Notes: generated by a model not told the origin, from the letters alone. 64,000 nucleotides of DNA from Bufo bufo (GCF_905171765.1 NC_053390.1:592869793-592933792); one strand, 5' to 3'. Positions 36,201-48,238 are shown, counted from the stretch's first letter. Translations and numbers: made by a program.

Positions 36201-36571
36201 AAGCTTTGTCACCTCGCCGCAACAACCGGCCCCAACTGCTGATATGGAACATCTTAGCAGGAGGCAGCATTTGAACACTATGGTGGAACAGTACCTGTGC
36301 ACACGCCTACACGTACTGACTGATGGTTCTTCCCCATTCAACTTCTGGGTCTCCAAATTGTCCACATGGCCAGAGCTTGCCCTGTATGCCTTTTGAGGTG
36401 CTGGGCTGCCCTGCAGCCAGTGTACTCTCTGAACGCGTATTTAGCACGGCAGGAGGCGTCATAACAGACTGACGCAGATGCCTGTCCACAGCCAACGTGG
36501 ACAAGCTGACGTCGATTAAAATGAACCAGGCCTGGATCCCACAAGACTTGTCTGTACCTTGTGCAGAATAG
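33242..36571 (+). pseudogene. hAT transposase relic A (copy 2, cleaner)
   Basis: ATG 33242 to TAG 36569-36571. The frame 34276-36396 is open except for one amber at 34666-34668 right after the first catalytic Asp. It covers a Ser/Pro-rich linker, TTDT, the CDNGRNLVEAL second-Asp motif (about 35044), the Glu-rich insertion (about 35580) and most of the C-terminal hAT segment. The frame shifts at about 36392 (GCCTTTTGAGG against GCCTTGGAGG in D). The BED-finger half (34097-34200) lies in another frame, and the leader is broken near 33338. These lesions are shared with copy 1 and so are real. The extra one-base indels of copy 1 are absent here, which gives the longer frame. Confidence 0.88.
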
Positions 36572-37180
36572 ACAGTTCTAACAGCCTCAACCGTCCATCC
36601 TTGTACTCAAGTGCACTTATTCCTTTTTTTTTATTTTTTATATGTCCCAATATTTTGGGGGATACCCCTATGTAAAAATGCAAAATAACACACATCTGTG
36701 TTGGCTACCTATTCCTGCTTCGCCGCCGCTTCCACCTAGACCGCCACGTGAGCCTACACGGCCACATCCACCCATTCACCGCCTCCTCAACCTCTTCCTC
36801 CTACATCATTCCTAATTTTATTTTTTTTAAGGTCTTTTATGTTTTTTTAATTCATTTCCCTATCCACATTTGTTTGCAGAGCATTTGCCATGCTCTTAAG
36901 CACATTTTGCTACCTTTTGCAGCCCTCTAGCTCTTTCCAGGGCTATTTTACAGCCATTTTAGTGGCCAAAAGTTCGGGTCCCCATTGACTACAATGGGGT
37001 TCGGGGTCAAGTTCGGGTCCCGAACCCGAACTTTTTTTTCAAGTTCGGCCGAACCTGCCGAATCCGAACATCCAGGTGTCCGCTCAACTCTAATCACGAA
37101 TTTGCAAATATATTATACGAAAAATTTGCGAAATATCACAAAAACATATATTGCCTATGCCGCTCATCACTAATCTCTAG

Positions 37181-37598
37181 CAGGTATTCTTAGGTGAAAC
37201 ACCAATTCTAAAGAAAAAATCTGGGCTCATATACCATATAGTGATGGTCTTAAACGTGTTTTCTTTTATTTGCTTAGATCAGGAAAAAAACTTGCCAGTA
37301 TGCATGATATCTCCTCCTGGGTGAAGGATTGGTCCATCTCTCTCTCCCAAAATTACATACACTTTGGATTGGAAGGAGCAAGGTTTCTAAGCAGTTTGTT
37401 ATAGAATTTATAGAAAAGTTTTGGGGGAGAACGGGGCAGTAAAGTGCAATTCTCTAGTCATGTAGGATCAGGGCTACTGATTGAGAAGCTATATTCTGAA
37501 CTTACGACATGCGGATGAGAAATCTGCTGGAGAAATATAGATCAAAACGTTACTTATGTTGTTGACTTCATGATCTCCAAAACCTTTTTATTGATAAG
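37181..37598. other. Spacer (duplicate of 15515-15931)
   Basis: Nothing recognised. A T is inserted near 37550 relative to copy 1 (AACGTTACTT against AACGTACTT). Confidence 0.5.
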
Positions 37599-37982
37599 TA
37601 GTGATGAGCGAACCCATACCTCCACGGTCAGGACCATACCGGACATTTTGGTTTCCATGTACCGAACCCAAACCCGGATTTTGGCGCCAAAGTCTGTGTC
37701 CGGGTTCGTTGTTTGTACTTTAACCGCCTCCGGACCGCCTAACGCAGGATCGCGTTCCGGAGGCGGCAGCGCTGCGCAGAGTCACGCATATACGCGTCAT
37801 CTCGCGAGACGCGAGATTTCGCTCAAAGCCAGCCCGCGCATGCGCATCGCGGGCCGGCAAAAGTTAGAGGACAAGTTCGTCACCAGCCTGCCAGCCACGA
37901 TCATTGGCTGGCAGGTTGGCGATTAAAAAAAAAACGAATCACAAGCCATATAACAGATCATATTAGTAAATATGATCTGTTA

Positions 37983-39554
37983 TACACTGCTTGCCTAATA
38001 ATTAGGCAAATGAGTATTTTGACCACATCATCCTCTTTATGCATGTTGTCTTACTCCAAGCTGTATAGGCTCGAAAGCCTACTACCAATTAAGCATATTA
38101 GGTGATGTGCATCTCTGTAATGAGAAGGGGTGTGGTCTAATGACATCAACACCCTATATTAGGTGTGCATAATTATTAGGCAACTTCCTTTCCTTTGGCA
38201 AAATGGGTCGAAAGAAGGAATTGACAGGCTCAGAAAAGTCAAAAATAGTGAGATATCTTGCAGAGGGATGCAGCACTCTTAAAATTGCAAAGCTTCTGAA
38301 GCGTGATCATCGAACAATCAAGCGTTTCATTCAAAATAGTCAACAGGGTCGCAAGAAGCGTGTGGAAAAACCAAGGCGCAAAATAACTGCCCATGAACTG
38401 AGAAAAGTCAAGCGTGCAGCTGCCAAGATGCCACTCGCCACCAGTTTGGCCATATTTCAGAGCTGCAACATCACTGGAGTGCCCAAAAGCACAAGGTGTG
38501 CAATACTCAGAGACATGGCCAAGGTAAGAAAGGATGAACGACGACCACCACTGAACAAGACACACAAGCTGAAACGTCAAGACTGGGCCAAGAAATATCT
38601 CAAGACTGATTTTTCTAAGGTTTTATAGACTGATGAAATGAGAGTGAGTCTTGATGGGCCAGATGGATGGGCCCGTGGCTGGATTGGTAAAGGGCAGAGA
38701 GCTCCAGTCCGACTCAGATGCCAGCAAGGTGGAGGTGGAGTACTGGTTTGGGCTGGTATCATCAAAGATTAGCTTGTGGGGCCTTTTCGGGTTGAGGATG
38801 GAGTCAAGCTCAACTCCCAGTCCTACTGCCAGTTTCTGGAAGACACCTTCTTCAAGCAGTGGTACAGGAAGAAGTCTGCATCCTTCAAGAAAAACATGAT
38901 TTTCATGCAGGACAATGCTCCATCACACGCGTCCAAGTACTCCACAGCGTGGCTGGCAAGAAAGGGTATAAAAGAAGAAAATCTAATGACATGGCCTCCT
39001 TGTTCACCTGTTCTGAACCCCATTGAGAACCTGTGGTCCATCATCAAATGTGAGATTCACAAGGAGGGAAAACAGTACACCTCTCTGAACAGTGTCTGGG
39101 AGGCTGTGGTTGCTGCTGCACGCAATGTTGATGGTGAACAGATCAAAACACTGACAGAATCCATGGATGGCAGGCTTTTGAGTGTCCTTGCAAAGAAAGG
39201 TGGCTATATTGGTCACTGATGTGTTTTTGTTTTGTTTTTGAATGTCAGAAATGTATATTTGTGAATGTTGAGATGTTATATTGGTTTCACTGGTAAAAAT
39301 AAATAATTGAAATGGGTACTGTATATATTAGTTTTTTGTTAAGTTGCCTAATAATTATGCACAGTATTAGTCACCTGCACACACAGATATCCCCCTAAAA
39401 TAGCTAAAACTAAAAACAAACTAAAAACTACTTCCAAAAATATTCAGCTTTGATATTAATGAGTTTTTTGGGTTCATTGAGAACATGGTTGTTGTTCAAT
39501 AATAAAATTAATCCTCAAAAATACAACTTGCCTAATAATTCTGCACTCCCTGTA
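37983..39554 (+). mobile_element. Tc1/mariner DD37E element (copy 2)
   Basis: Duplicate of 16316-17887. The left end differs: TACACTGCTTGCCTAATAAT here against TACACTGCGTGCAGAATAAT in copy 1. The copy-1 form matches the inverted right end better. In copy 2 the change creates a 19-bp palindrome TTGCCTAATAATTAGGCAA (about 37990-38008). Confidence 0.85.
38203..39219 (+). pseudogene. DD37E transposase with two nonsense codons (copy 2)
   Basis: Same 339-codon frame with amber codons at 38626-38628 and 38770-38772 and the D, D and E motifs intact (TDE, MQDNAPSHAS, NPIENLW). Both nonsense mutations are shared with copy 1, so they predate the split of the two copies or haplotypes. Confidence 0.9.
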
Positions 39555-40242
39555 TGGCTTGTCTGCTCCTCTGGTGGTCCTTTTCGTCGGTTGGTTCCAG
39601 CAGAGGAGCAGAGATCACTGTGAGTACCCAGCAACACTACACCTTAGCCCCAGATCACCCCATCACCCGAATTAACCCCTTGATCACCCCTTGATCGCCC
39701 CTGTCATTTACCTAGTGAAAGGAAAAAAGAGATCAGTGTAAACTGTCACTTTTTTTTTTCACTGGTATTGACTGTTAGGTTTTAGGATAGTTTAGGCCCC
39801 TTGGTTAGGTAGTTTAGCGATTGTTTAGCGCCCAGCCCACCGCACCGCAGTCACTTATTCGCTGTTTAGCGTATCGCTAATCAGCATTTGTACATTTATA
39901 GTATCTGTAAGTGATCAAAACTGATCACAGTCAGATCTATAATTGTATTAGTGTCACCTTAGTTCGCCCTCCATCCAAAACGCAGTGTTTGCCCGATCAG
40001 GCCTGATCGGTCGCCCACACGTGCGTTCACCCACACCCGCCCCACCGCAGTGACAAAAAATATATTTTTTTTTGATCACTGCACAATCACTTTCCAAGCG
40101 CTGCGGCGATAAAAAAAATCAGTTTTGATATTTTTTATCAACCGCAGCGGCCTCCGGTACTTCGCTAGCCTCCCCTTTGTAAGACAGGCTTGCTTTTTTT
40201 CTTGGGTAGTCTCAGGGAATACCCCTAAATTTAGTAGTCCAA

Positions 40243-42113
40243 ATGTCAAACAGGGGGTATTCTTCTGAAGAGGCCTACAGGATTCTGACCCAGTCGGATG
40301 AGGAATGGGAACCCTTATCTGACGAATCTAGCGGGTCAGAATATGAACCTGTAGAAAGCAGTGGCACTCTGACCCAAAGTTCGGACAAGGAGGTGGAGGT
40401 CCCTGATAGCACCAGGCGTACCCGGCCCCGTTTCGCTAGACCACAGGTTACGCAGGATCCGCTTCAAGAGCAGCAGAGTGGGGCTGGTGCTGTCGGATCA
40501 CGTGGTGAGGCATACACCAGCAGCGCAGCCCTCCCTGGACCTAGTACCAGCACTGCCGTACAACATGGTGAAGTGGCGAGCACCAGAAGGGCAGTTGAAG
40601 CTGGTACGGTGGCACGTGCAGTAGTTACCCCGTCGCAGCCACCGCACAGACAGGCCCGTAGAGCCCCTAGAATCCCTGAGGTGCTGGCAAACCCTGATTG
40701 GCAGTCACCAACTTCAGCCGCACCATTAGTTCCCCCTTTCACCGCCCAGTCTGGAGTTCGGGATGAGACGGCTCAGATCGGTTCGGCCCTGGGATTTTTT
40801 GAGCTGTTCTTGACTGCGGAGATCTTGGACTTAGTTGTGGCAGAGACAAACCGGTATGCCACACAATTTATATCCGCCAACCCGGGAAGCTATTATGCCC
40901 AGCCTTTCCGGTGGAAACCAGTCCAAGTTTCCGAAATTAAAATTTTTCTGGGCCTTCTCCTCAACATGGGTCTAACTAAAAAGCATGAATTGCGGTCATA
41001 TTGGTCCACAAACCCGATTCATCACATGCCCATGTTCTCTGCTGCTATGTCCAGGGCACGATTTGAAGCCATCCTGCGTTTCCTGCATTTTAGCGACAAC
41101 ACCACCTCCCGTCCCAGAGGCCACCCAGCTTTTGACCGGCTCCACAAAATTCGGCCCCTCATAGACCACTTCAACCAGAAATTTGCAGATTTGTATACCC
41201 CAGAGCAAAACATCTGCGTAGACGAGTCCCTAATACATTTTACCAGGTGCCTTGGCTTCAAACAAGACATCCCAAGCAAGCGCGCCCGGTATGGGGTCAA
41301 ATTGTATAAGCTCTGTGAAAGGGCCACAGGCTATACCCACAAATTTCGGATCTATGAGGGAAAAGATCAGACCCTGGAGTCGGTCGGTTGCCCTGACTAC
41401 CTGGGGAGCAGTGGGAAGACAGTCTGGGACTTGGTGTCACCCTTATTTGGCAAGGGGTACAATCTTTATGTGGACAATTTCTACACAAGTGTTGCCCTCT
41501 TTAGGCATTTGTTTCTAGAACAGATTTGCGCCTGTGGCACCGCGCGAACTAGTCGCGTGGGCTTCCCCCAACGGCTCTTTACCACCTGTCTTGCAAGGGG
41601 GGAGAGGGCTGCCTTGTGTAACCAAGAACTGCTCACGGTGAAATGGAGAGACAAGCGTGACGTTTACATGCTCTCCTCCATTCACGCAGACACAACTTCA
41701 ATGACCAGATGTTGTCTCCGTATTTAGTTTCCCGACGCACCAGACGCTGGTATAAGAAGGTGTCTGTATATTTAATTCAATTGGCTCTGTACAATAGTTT
41801 TGTTCTCTACAGTAAGGCTGGGAGAACACGATCCTTCCTCAAATTTCAGGAAGAGATCATCGAGAACCTCCTGTATCCAGAAGGTTCCGTGGCCCCATCC
41901 ACCAGTGTAGTTAGCCGTCTACACGAGCGACATTTCCCCAGTGTCGTTCCTGGTACCTCAACCCAACCGTCACCCCGAAAAAGATGTCGTATCTGTAGCA
42001 GGAGTGGAATAAGGCGTGACACCCGCTATTTCTGTCCTGACTGTCCTGACCACCCTGCCCTATGCTTTGGAGAGTGTTTCCGGAAGTACCACACACAGGT
42101 ACACTTAGCATAG
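40243..42113 (+). pseudogene. piggyBac transposase relic (copy 2, longest frame)
   Basis: The first 494 codons are open (40243-41727): acidic, Ser-rich N-terminus (1-150), then the catalytic core from about residue 180. The first Asp is D327 (CVDESLIHF) and the second is D411 (YVDNFYTS), a spacing normal for piggyBac. After WRDKRDVYMLSSIHADTT (about residues 468-485) the frame jumps. The next correct residues, NDQMLSPYLVSRRTRRWYKK, are in another frame (the open part, 41709-42113). The block that should lie between them, with the third catalytic Asp, is absent. The C-terminus ends in a Cys/His-rich domain (CRICSRSG, CPDCPDHPALCFGEC, KYHTQVH). The enzyme is therefore inactive in both copies. 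Confidence 0.92.
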
Positions 42114-43329
42114 GGATTGCATCTCACAGGACAGGCACACAGGGCTATTAGGGCCCTTACACTCACAGCTACTGCAAACCTCTCCTTTCACCTGGGATAA
42201 AGTGCATAACGTACTTCGCCACATCTTTGGGCGATTTGCGCTTTGCACATTGTCCCATGGGGAAGGAGAGGTTTGTCCTATAAAAGGTGAGAAAAAAAAA
42301 AAAAGTAAGAAAAAAAGTTAACTTCAGTTCAAAAAGTAAAAAAAAAAGTTTATATGTTCTGTTCAAAAGTTATTATAAAGTTAATAAAATTTATTGTGTT
42401 GCGGCCTGGTTTTTTCTTTTTTGTTTTGTTTTTTTTACCTTCCAGGTGGACCAACCGATGAACGAGCTGCAGCACTGATGTGCATTCTGACAGAAGCATT
42501 GCGCTGCTGTCAGATTACACACAAGTCGGTGTATGCGGCGCTGCAAGACGAGATTTCTCCTCTGCAGTAAAAGATACCTTTGCCGAGGCATATGAGCTGG
42601 GGAGGTGGCGGTGTTCATATGCTTTGGCAAACACTTTGTATATATATAAAAAAATAAAAAAATCCCAGCAATGATTTATTCATCCACATCGATTGATGTG
42701 AATGGATAAATCTGGTTTGCCAGGGCATACGAGCTAAGTGGGTATGGATGTTGGGCGGAGCTCCTATGTCCTGGCAGACGCCTTTCCCCTCCTTTTTCTT
42801 TTTTTGGCAGAGATTTTTTCATCCACATTGATCGATGCGAATGAAGAAATCTGTGCCGTTCATTTTTTTCTTTCAGCCCAGAGGCTGAACGGAAAAAAAA
42901 AATCTCATTACCCGTATGCTCAATATAAGGAGAATAGCAGAAACTCCTAATGCTGGCCATACATGTAATGATTGCGGAGACCCTCAAAAGCCAGGGCAGT
43001 ACAAACACCCCACAAATAACACCATTTTGTAAAGAATACACCCCAAGGTATTCGCTGAGGGGCATATTGAGTCCATGAAAGATTGAAATTTTTGTCTCAA
43101 GTTAGCGGAAAGGGAGACTTTGTGAGATAAAACCCAAAAAAAATCATTTTCCGCTAACTTGTGCCAAAATTATTTTTTTATATGAACTCGCCATGCCCTT
43201 CTATGAACTCGCCATGGTCTTCTTTCCAAAATGGGGTCACATGTGGGGTATTTATACTGCCCTGGCTTTTTAGGGACCCTAAAGCGTGAGAAGAAGTCTG
43301 GGATCCAAATGTCTAAAAATGCCCTCCTA

Positions 43330-44580
43330 AAAGGAATTTGGGCACCTTTGCTCATCTAGGCTGCAAAAAAGTGTCACACGTGGTATCGCCGTACTCAGGA
43401 GAAGTTGGGGAATGTGTTTTGGGGTGTCATTTTACATATACCCATGCTGGGTGAGAGAAATATCTTGGTCAAATGCCAACTTTGTATAAAAAAAATGGGA
43501 AAAGTTGTCTTTTGCCGAAATATTTCTCTCACCCAGCATGGCTATATATAAAATGACACCCCAAAACACATTGCCCAACTTCTTCTGAGTACGGAGATAC
43601 CACATGTGTGACACTTTTTTGCAGCCTAGGTGGGCAAAGGGGGCCACATTCCAAAGAGTTCCTAGAATTTTTTATTTTTTGTCACAAGTTAGTGGAAAAT
43701 GATGATTTTTTTATTTTTATTTTTTCTTACAAAGTCTCATATTCCACTAACTTGTGACAAAAAATAAAAAATTCTATGAACTCACTATGCCCATCAGTGA
43801 ATACCTTGGGGTGTATTCTTTCCAAAATGGGGTCACTTGTGGGGTAGTTATACTGCCCTGGCATTCTAGGGGACCAAATGTGTGGTAAGAAGTTTGAAAT
43901 CAAAATGTGTAAAAAATGACCGGTGAAATCCGAAAGGTGCTCTTTGGAATGTGGGCCCCTTTGCCCACCTAGCCTGCAAAAAAGTGTCACACATGTGGTA
44001 TCTCCGTACTCAGGAGAAGTTGGGCAATGTGTTTTGGGGTGTCATTTTACATATAGCCATGCTGGGTGAGAGAAATATCTCGGCAAAAGACAACTTTTCC
44101 CATTTTTTAATACAAAGTTGGCATTTGACCAAGATATTTATCTCACCCAGCATGGGTATATGTAAAATGACACCCCAAAACACATTGCCCAACTTCTTCT
44201 GAGTACGGAGATACCAGATGTGTGACACTTTTTTGCAGCCTAGGTGGGCAATGGGGCCCACATTCCAAAGAGCACCTTTCGGATTTCACCGGCCATTTTT
44301 TACACATTTTGATTTCAAACTACTTACCACACATTTCGGCCCCTAGAATGCCAGGGCAGTATAACTACCCCACAAGTGACGCCATTTTGGAAAGAAGACA
44401 CCCCAAGGTATTCGCTGATGGGCATAGTGAGTTCATAGAAGTTTTTATTTTTTGTCACAAGTTAGTGGAATATGAGACTTTGTAAGAAAAAAAAAAAAAT
44501 CATCATTTTCTACTAACTTGTGACAAAAAATAAAGAGTTCTATGAACTCACTATACCCATCAGCGAATACCTTAGGGTGT
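43330..44580. repeat. Inverted-repeat array in piggyBac 3' region (copy 2)
   Basis: Same alternating palindromes as 21668-22900; the longest has arms of about 300 bp centred near 44105. Frames on opposite strands give almost the same peptides because the arms mirror each other. Confidence 0.85.
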
Positions 44581-45099
44581 CTACTTTCCGAAATGGGGTC
44601 ATTTGTGGGGTGTTTGTACTGTCTGGGCATTGTAGAACCTTAGGAAACATGACAGGTGCTCAGAAAGTCAGAGCTGCTTCAAAAAGAGGAAATTCACATT
44701 TTTGTACCATAGTTTGTAAACGCTATAACTTTTACCCAAACCATTTTTTTTTTACCCAAACATTTTTTTTTATCAAAGACATGTAGAACAATAAATTTAG
44801 AGAAAAATTTATATATGGATGTCGTTTTTTTTGCAAAATTTTACAACTGAAAGTGAAAAATGTCATTTTTTTGCAAAAAAATCGTTAAATTTCAATTAAT
44901 AACAAAAAAAGTAAAAATGTCAGCAGCAATGAAATACCACCAAATGAAAGCTCTATTAGTGAGAAGAAAAGGAGGTAAAATTCATTTGGGTGGTAAGTTG
45001 CATGACCGAGCAATAAACGGTGAAAGTAGTGTAGGTCAGAAGTGTAAAAAGTGGCCTGGTCATTAAGGGTGTTTAAGCTATAGGGGCTGAGGTGGTTAA

Positions 45100-45639
45100 A
45101 TAAAGCTTGTTGAAAGGCTGCAGCGCAGCCAATCAACAAGCGATTAAGCTGTGGGCATTTGGAAGCCATTACAGTCATGCCTAGTATTGCATGGCTGTTA
45201 TTGGCCAGCGCACCATGTGACCATGCATGCAAATTCTGCTCTATGTAGTGTAGGAACAGGATGCTGCTGAAGGCAGCATCCTGTGTACTGGTGACCTGTA
45301 GGCATTATTGATCAGTGCAATACAGCTCCTTTGCATCAGTGAGACAGAAATACCCTACGTAATCATGCTGTTCAGTCTGTTGGCATTTTTTCGGTGCACC
45401 AGTGAAAGGGATCTATCATAGTTAATCAGTCTGTTAATTGTGTGGGTGAGACATACCTATTTTTTGGGGTGAAAAAACCTTTACTTGTCAGGGATATTTA
45501 ATAGTTATTCAGCTGGTTAATTGGGTCGGTGTGACTTACCTATTTATTTTGTGTTAAACACCTCTATTGCATCCGTGACATGGATTTACAATTGTTCGTC
45601 TGTCATCCAATTTTGTGAGTGACTGTTACAAATAGAGGA
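45100..45639 (+). other. 5' non-coding part of hAT C resumed (copy 2)
   Basis: Same as 23437-23974, starting AAAGCTTGTTGAAAGGCTGC. No gene. Confidence 0.55.
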
Positions 45640-46465
45640 GAAGATCAACTAGGGGACGTGGCCGTGGTCATGGTGTTGCTGGTGTTGGTGATGGTGGAGC
45701 CCCTGCTGTAGGGAGAGGACGTTGTCAATCTGCCAGCTACGAGCCCAAATTAAACACCTTCCTTTGGTGCACGCAGGCGACAGGATGTTCTGCGACATTT
45801 TGACGGGGCGTGCTGCGACATTTTTCAGGCCAGAATCTTGCAGCAGTCACCTGTGCTTTTTGATCACTCTGCTGGCGGTGTTTTCATGGGCCATCGACCC
45901 AGCCCTGCCCCAGAAGTGACAGAGATTGAGTGCACTGATATCCAACCACTTATGTTCTAGGATGAGGATGTGTGAGAACCACTGCAGCACGTCTCTGATG
46001 ACAATGACGAAACACAGGTGTCAACTGCTGGGGCTTTCTGTAGTGTTCAGACCGGTCAGGAAGATAGGGGTGAGAAGTGGGTGGAGTATAAGGGGGAGGA
46101 TGATTAGGTCCTAGACCTCACATGGCATTCAGGTCATGCCAGTGAAGTGTGCAGTTTGGAGGAAGAGGAGGGGAGCATGCAGCACCATCCACACAGCAAA
46201 AGAGGGAGCAGGGTGTAAAAGCAGAGCGGCCGTCCCACAGGCAGTACGCCTGCTGCTGCCCAACGTGCCAAAAGACATGGCACACTAAAGCCGGCGCAAA
46301 GGAGTTCCCTGGGGTGGCACTTCTTCAGACAGTGTGCTGACGACAGGAGACGAGTGGTTTGCACGCTGTACAGTCACAGCCGGAAGCAAGGCAAAAATGT
46401 TCTCAACCTGAGCACCACCTGCATGATTCGGCATCTAACCGCAAAGCATGAGCTGCAGTGGAGTA
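45640..46465 (+). pseudogene. hAT C transposase N-terminus, truncated (copy 2)
   Basis: The order of blocks is as in 23975-24816: a Gly/Arg-rich leader, an acidic linker and a BED zinc-finger half (CACGCTGTACAG, then ACCACCTGCATGATTCGGCAT and GCAAAGCATGAGCTGCAGTGG). The frame is broken several times. The sequence stops at CTGCAGTGGAGTAG (46465), the point in the gene directly after the BED finger. It is more diverged from A and D than these are from each other, so it represents an older subfamily. Confidence 0.78.
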
Positions 46466-46510
46466 GGCCATCACAGCCATGCCTACTATTGGCATGGCTG
46501 TGATTGGCCA
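46466..46510. repeat. Leader hairpin of hAT D
   Basis: GGCCATCACAGCCATGCC and GGCATGGCTGTGATTGGCC form an 18-bp stem with one bulged T and a TACTATT loop. The same hairpin, with a substitution, is in hAT A at about 9951-9995. It lies exactly at the C/D junction. Confidence 0.7.
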
Positions 46511-46799
46511 GGGCAGCATGTGACCCAGCCTCTATATAAGCTTGGGTCACGTAGCGCTGCACGTCACTCTGCTGATACAAGCGTAGGGAGAGGTTGCAGC
46601 TGCGACGTTAGGGCGAGATTAGGCAGATTAACTCCTCCAAAAGACTTCATTCAGTGATCGATCTACAGCTGTGGATCATTGAAGTGCTGATATTCAATTG
46701 CTCACTTTTTTTAGGCTGCCCAGAGCGTTTTTATATCACTTTTTTCTGGGGTGATCGGCAGCCATTTTGTGGCTTGTGGTGTGCCAGCACAAGCTACCA

Positions 46800-47160
46800 C
46801 CAAGTGCATTTAACCATCAATAGTGTGGTTATTTTTTGCTATATCCTACATCAGGGTCAAGCTTTCATCACGTGCATTTAACCATCAATAGTGTGGTTAT
46901 TTTTTGGCTATATACTACATCAGGTGCAGGCTGAGCCTGTGTCACCCAAGTGCATTTAACCATCAATAGTGTGGTTATTTTTTGCTATATCCTACATCAG
47001 GTTCAAGCGTTCATCAAGTGCATTTAACCATCAATAGTGTGGTTAATTTTTGGCCATATACTACATCAGGTGCAAGCTGAGCCTGTGTCACTCAAGTGCA
47101 TTTAACCATCAATAGTGTGGTTATTTTTTGGCCATATACTACATCAGGGTGCAAGTTGAG
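46800..47160. repeat. Tandem array of 67-78 bp units
   Basis: About five units with AAGTGCATTTAACCATCAAT and AGTGTGGTTATTTTTTG blocks (starts near 46802, 46871, 46949, 47015 and 47093), in the 5' leader of hAT D. Copy 1 has a noisier version at 25160-25500. Confidence 0.85.
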
Positions 47161-48100
47161 CCTGTCACCCAGCGCCTAAAAAATAGGCCTGACATTTATA
47201 TTCATCCAAATCTGTACTGTTTTAGCTGGTCCAGTTATTTTTTGTGACCGTCAAAGCACAGTTTTTGTTCTGGGTTGAAAAACAATTCCCAAATTTGCAA
47301 TTCTCAAAATTAGTGGTTTCTGCTGTATCAAGCCTACTTTAAATCTATCCCTAAAAGGGTATATTAGATTCAAGGTGCTGATAGGGTCATTCTGAAAAAC
47401 TTAACACACACGCTACAGTGCAGATCCAAGTCTAATTCTGTGATTAAATGTATACCTGTCACCCAGCGCCTAAAAAATAGGCCTCACATTTATATTCAAC
47501 CAAATCTGTACTGTTTTAGCTGGTCAAGTAATTGTTTGTGACCGTGAAAGCACAGTTTTTGCTCTGGGTTGAAAAACAATTCCCAAATTTGCAATTCTCA
47601 AAATCAGTGGTTTCTGCTGTATCAAGCCTACTTTAAATCTATCCCTAAAAGGGTATATTAGATTCAAGGTGCTGATAGGGTCATTCTGAAAAACTTAACA
47701 CACACGCTACAGTGCAGATCCAAGTCTAATTCTGTGATTAAGCATATACCTGTCACCCAGCGCCTAAAAAATAGGCCTCACATTTATATTCAACCAAATC
47801 TGTACTGTTTTAGCTGGTCAAGTAATTGTTTGTGACCGTGAAAGCACAGTTTTTGTTCTGGGTTGAAAAACAATTCCCAAATTTGCAATTCTCAAAATTA
47901 GTGGTTTCTGCTGTATCAGGCCTACTTTAAATCTATCCCTAAAGGGTATATTAGATTCAAGGTGCTGATAGGGTCATTCTGAAAAACTTAACACACACGC
48001 TACAGTGCAGATCCAAGTCTAATTCTGTGATTAAACGTATACCTGTCACACAGCACCTAAAAAATAGGCCTCACATTTATATTCAGCTAAATCTGTCATT
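47161..48100. repeat. Tandem array of 294-bp units
   Basis: CCTGTCACCCAGCGCC recurs at 47161, 47455 and 47749, and as a variant at 48042, giving three full units of about 294 bp and a partial fourth. Units contain TAGCTGGTCAAGTAATTGTT, GGGTTGAAAAACAATTCCC and ACTTAACACACACGCTACAG blocks and are highly similar. Copy 1 breaks off inside its second unit, next to the gap. Confidence 0.9.
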
Positions 48101-48238
48101 ACTGGTGTGCCTGTATTAGTGTAATACGGTACCTAAATAGATAGCCAGATAGTGTTAGGTGTCTGTAAAAAAAGGCCTGAATTGGAATTCAATACATTGG
48201 CCCGAATAATATTTTTCTTATTGTGCTGAACGGTAACA

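Larger units (their letters stand above)
31443..37092 (+). mobile_element. hAT element A (duplicate)
   Basis: Duplicate of 9769-15426, again flanked by perfect ATCACGAA (31435-31442, 37093-37100). It is a few bases shorter than copy 1 because of fewer homopolymer insertions. Confidence 0.85.
30808..37172. mobile_element. Outer non-autonomous hAT (duplicate)
   Basis: Duplicate of 9134-15506 with flanks ATCTCCAG (30800-30807) and ATCTCTAG (37173-37180). It holds hAT A at 31443-37092. Confidence 0.75.
37720..45099 (+). mobile_element. piggyBac-type element (copy 2)
   Basis: TTAA at 37720-37723 and 45096-45099. Same structure as 16053-23436. This copy has the longer transposase frame and should be preferred for analysis. 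Confidence 0.82.
37599..46465 (+). mobile_element. Old hAT C, 5' part, holding a piggyBac (copy 2)
   Basis: The left end TAGTGATGAGCGAAC follows TTGATAAG (37591-37598). It contains the piggyBac 37720-45099, the resumed leader and the truncated transposase N-terminus (45640-46465). Its junction to hAT D is at about 46465. The only right hAT end downstream is that of D (56218), which is followed by AAGGCGAA, so no matching target duplication exists. Confidence 0.7.
26518..47657 (+). repeat. Second copy of the 21-kb region 4844-26017
   Basis: Every block from 4844 to 26017 recurs here in the same order and orientation. The offset is 21674 at the left, falling slowly to about 21652 near 46150 as copy 1 carries more inserted bases. 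Most differences I noticed are one-base indels in homopolymers. A few are substitutions, for example three in the left end of the DD37E element and GTC/TTC at about 18766/40432. I interpret this as an unmerged contig overlap or second haplotype. Confidence 0.95.

Noticed and set aside
46800..47160. CRISPR-like spacing of repeats
   Set aside because: Units are head-to-tail tandem repeats with no unique spacers, inside a eukaryotic transposon. The same holds for the other arrays of the window.
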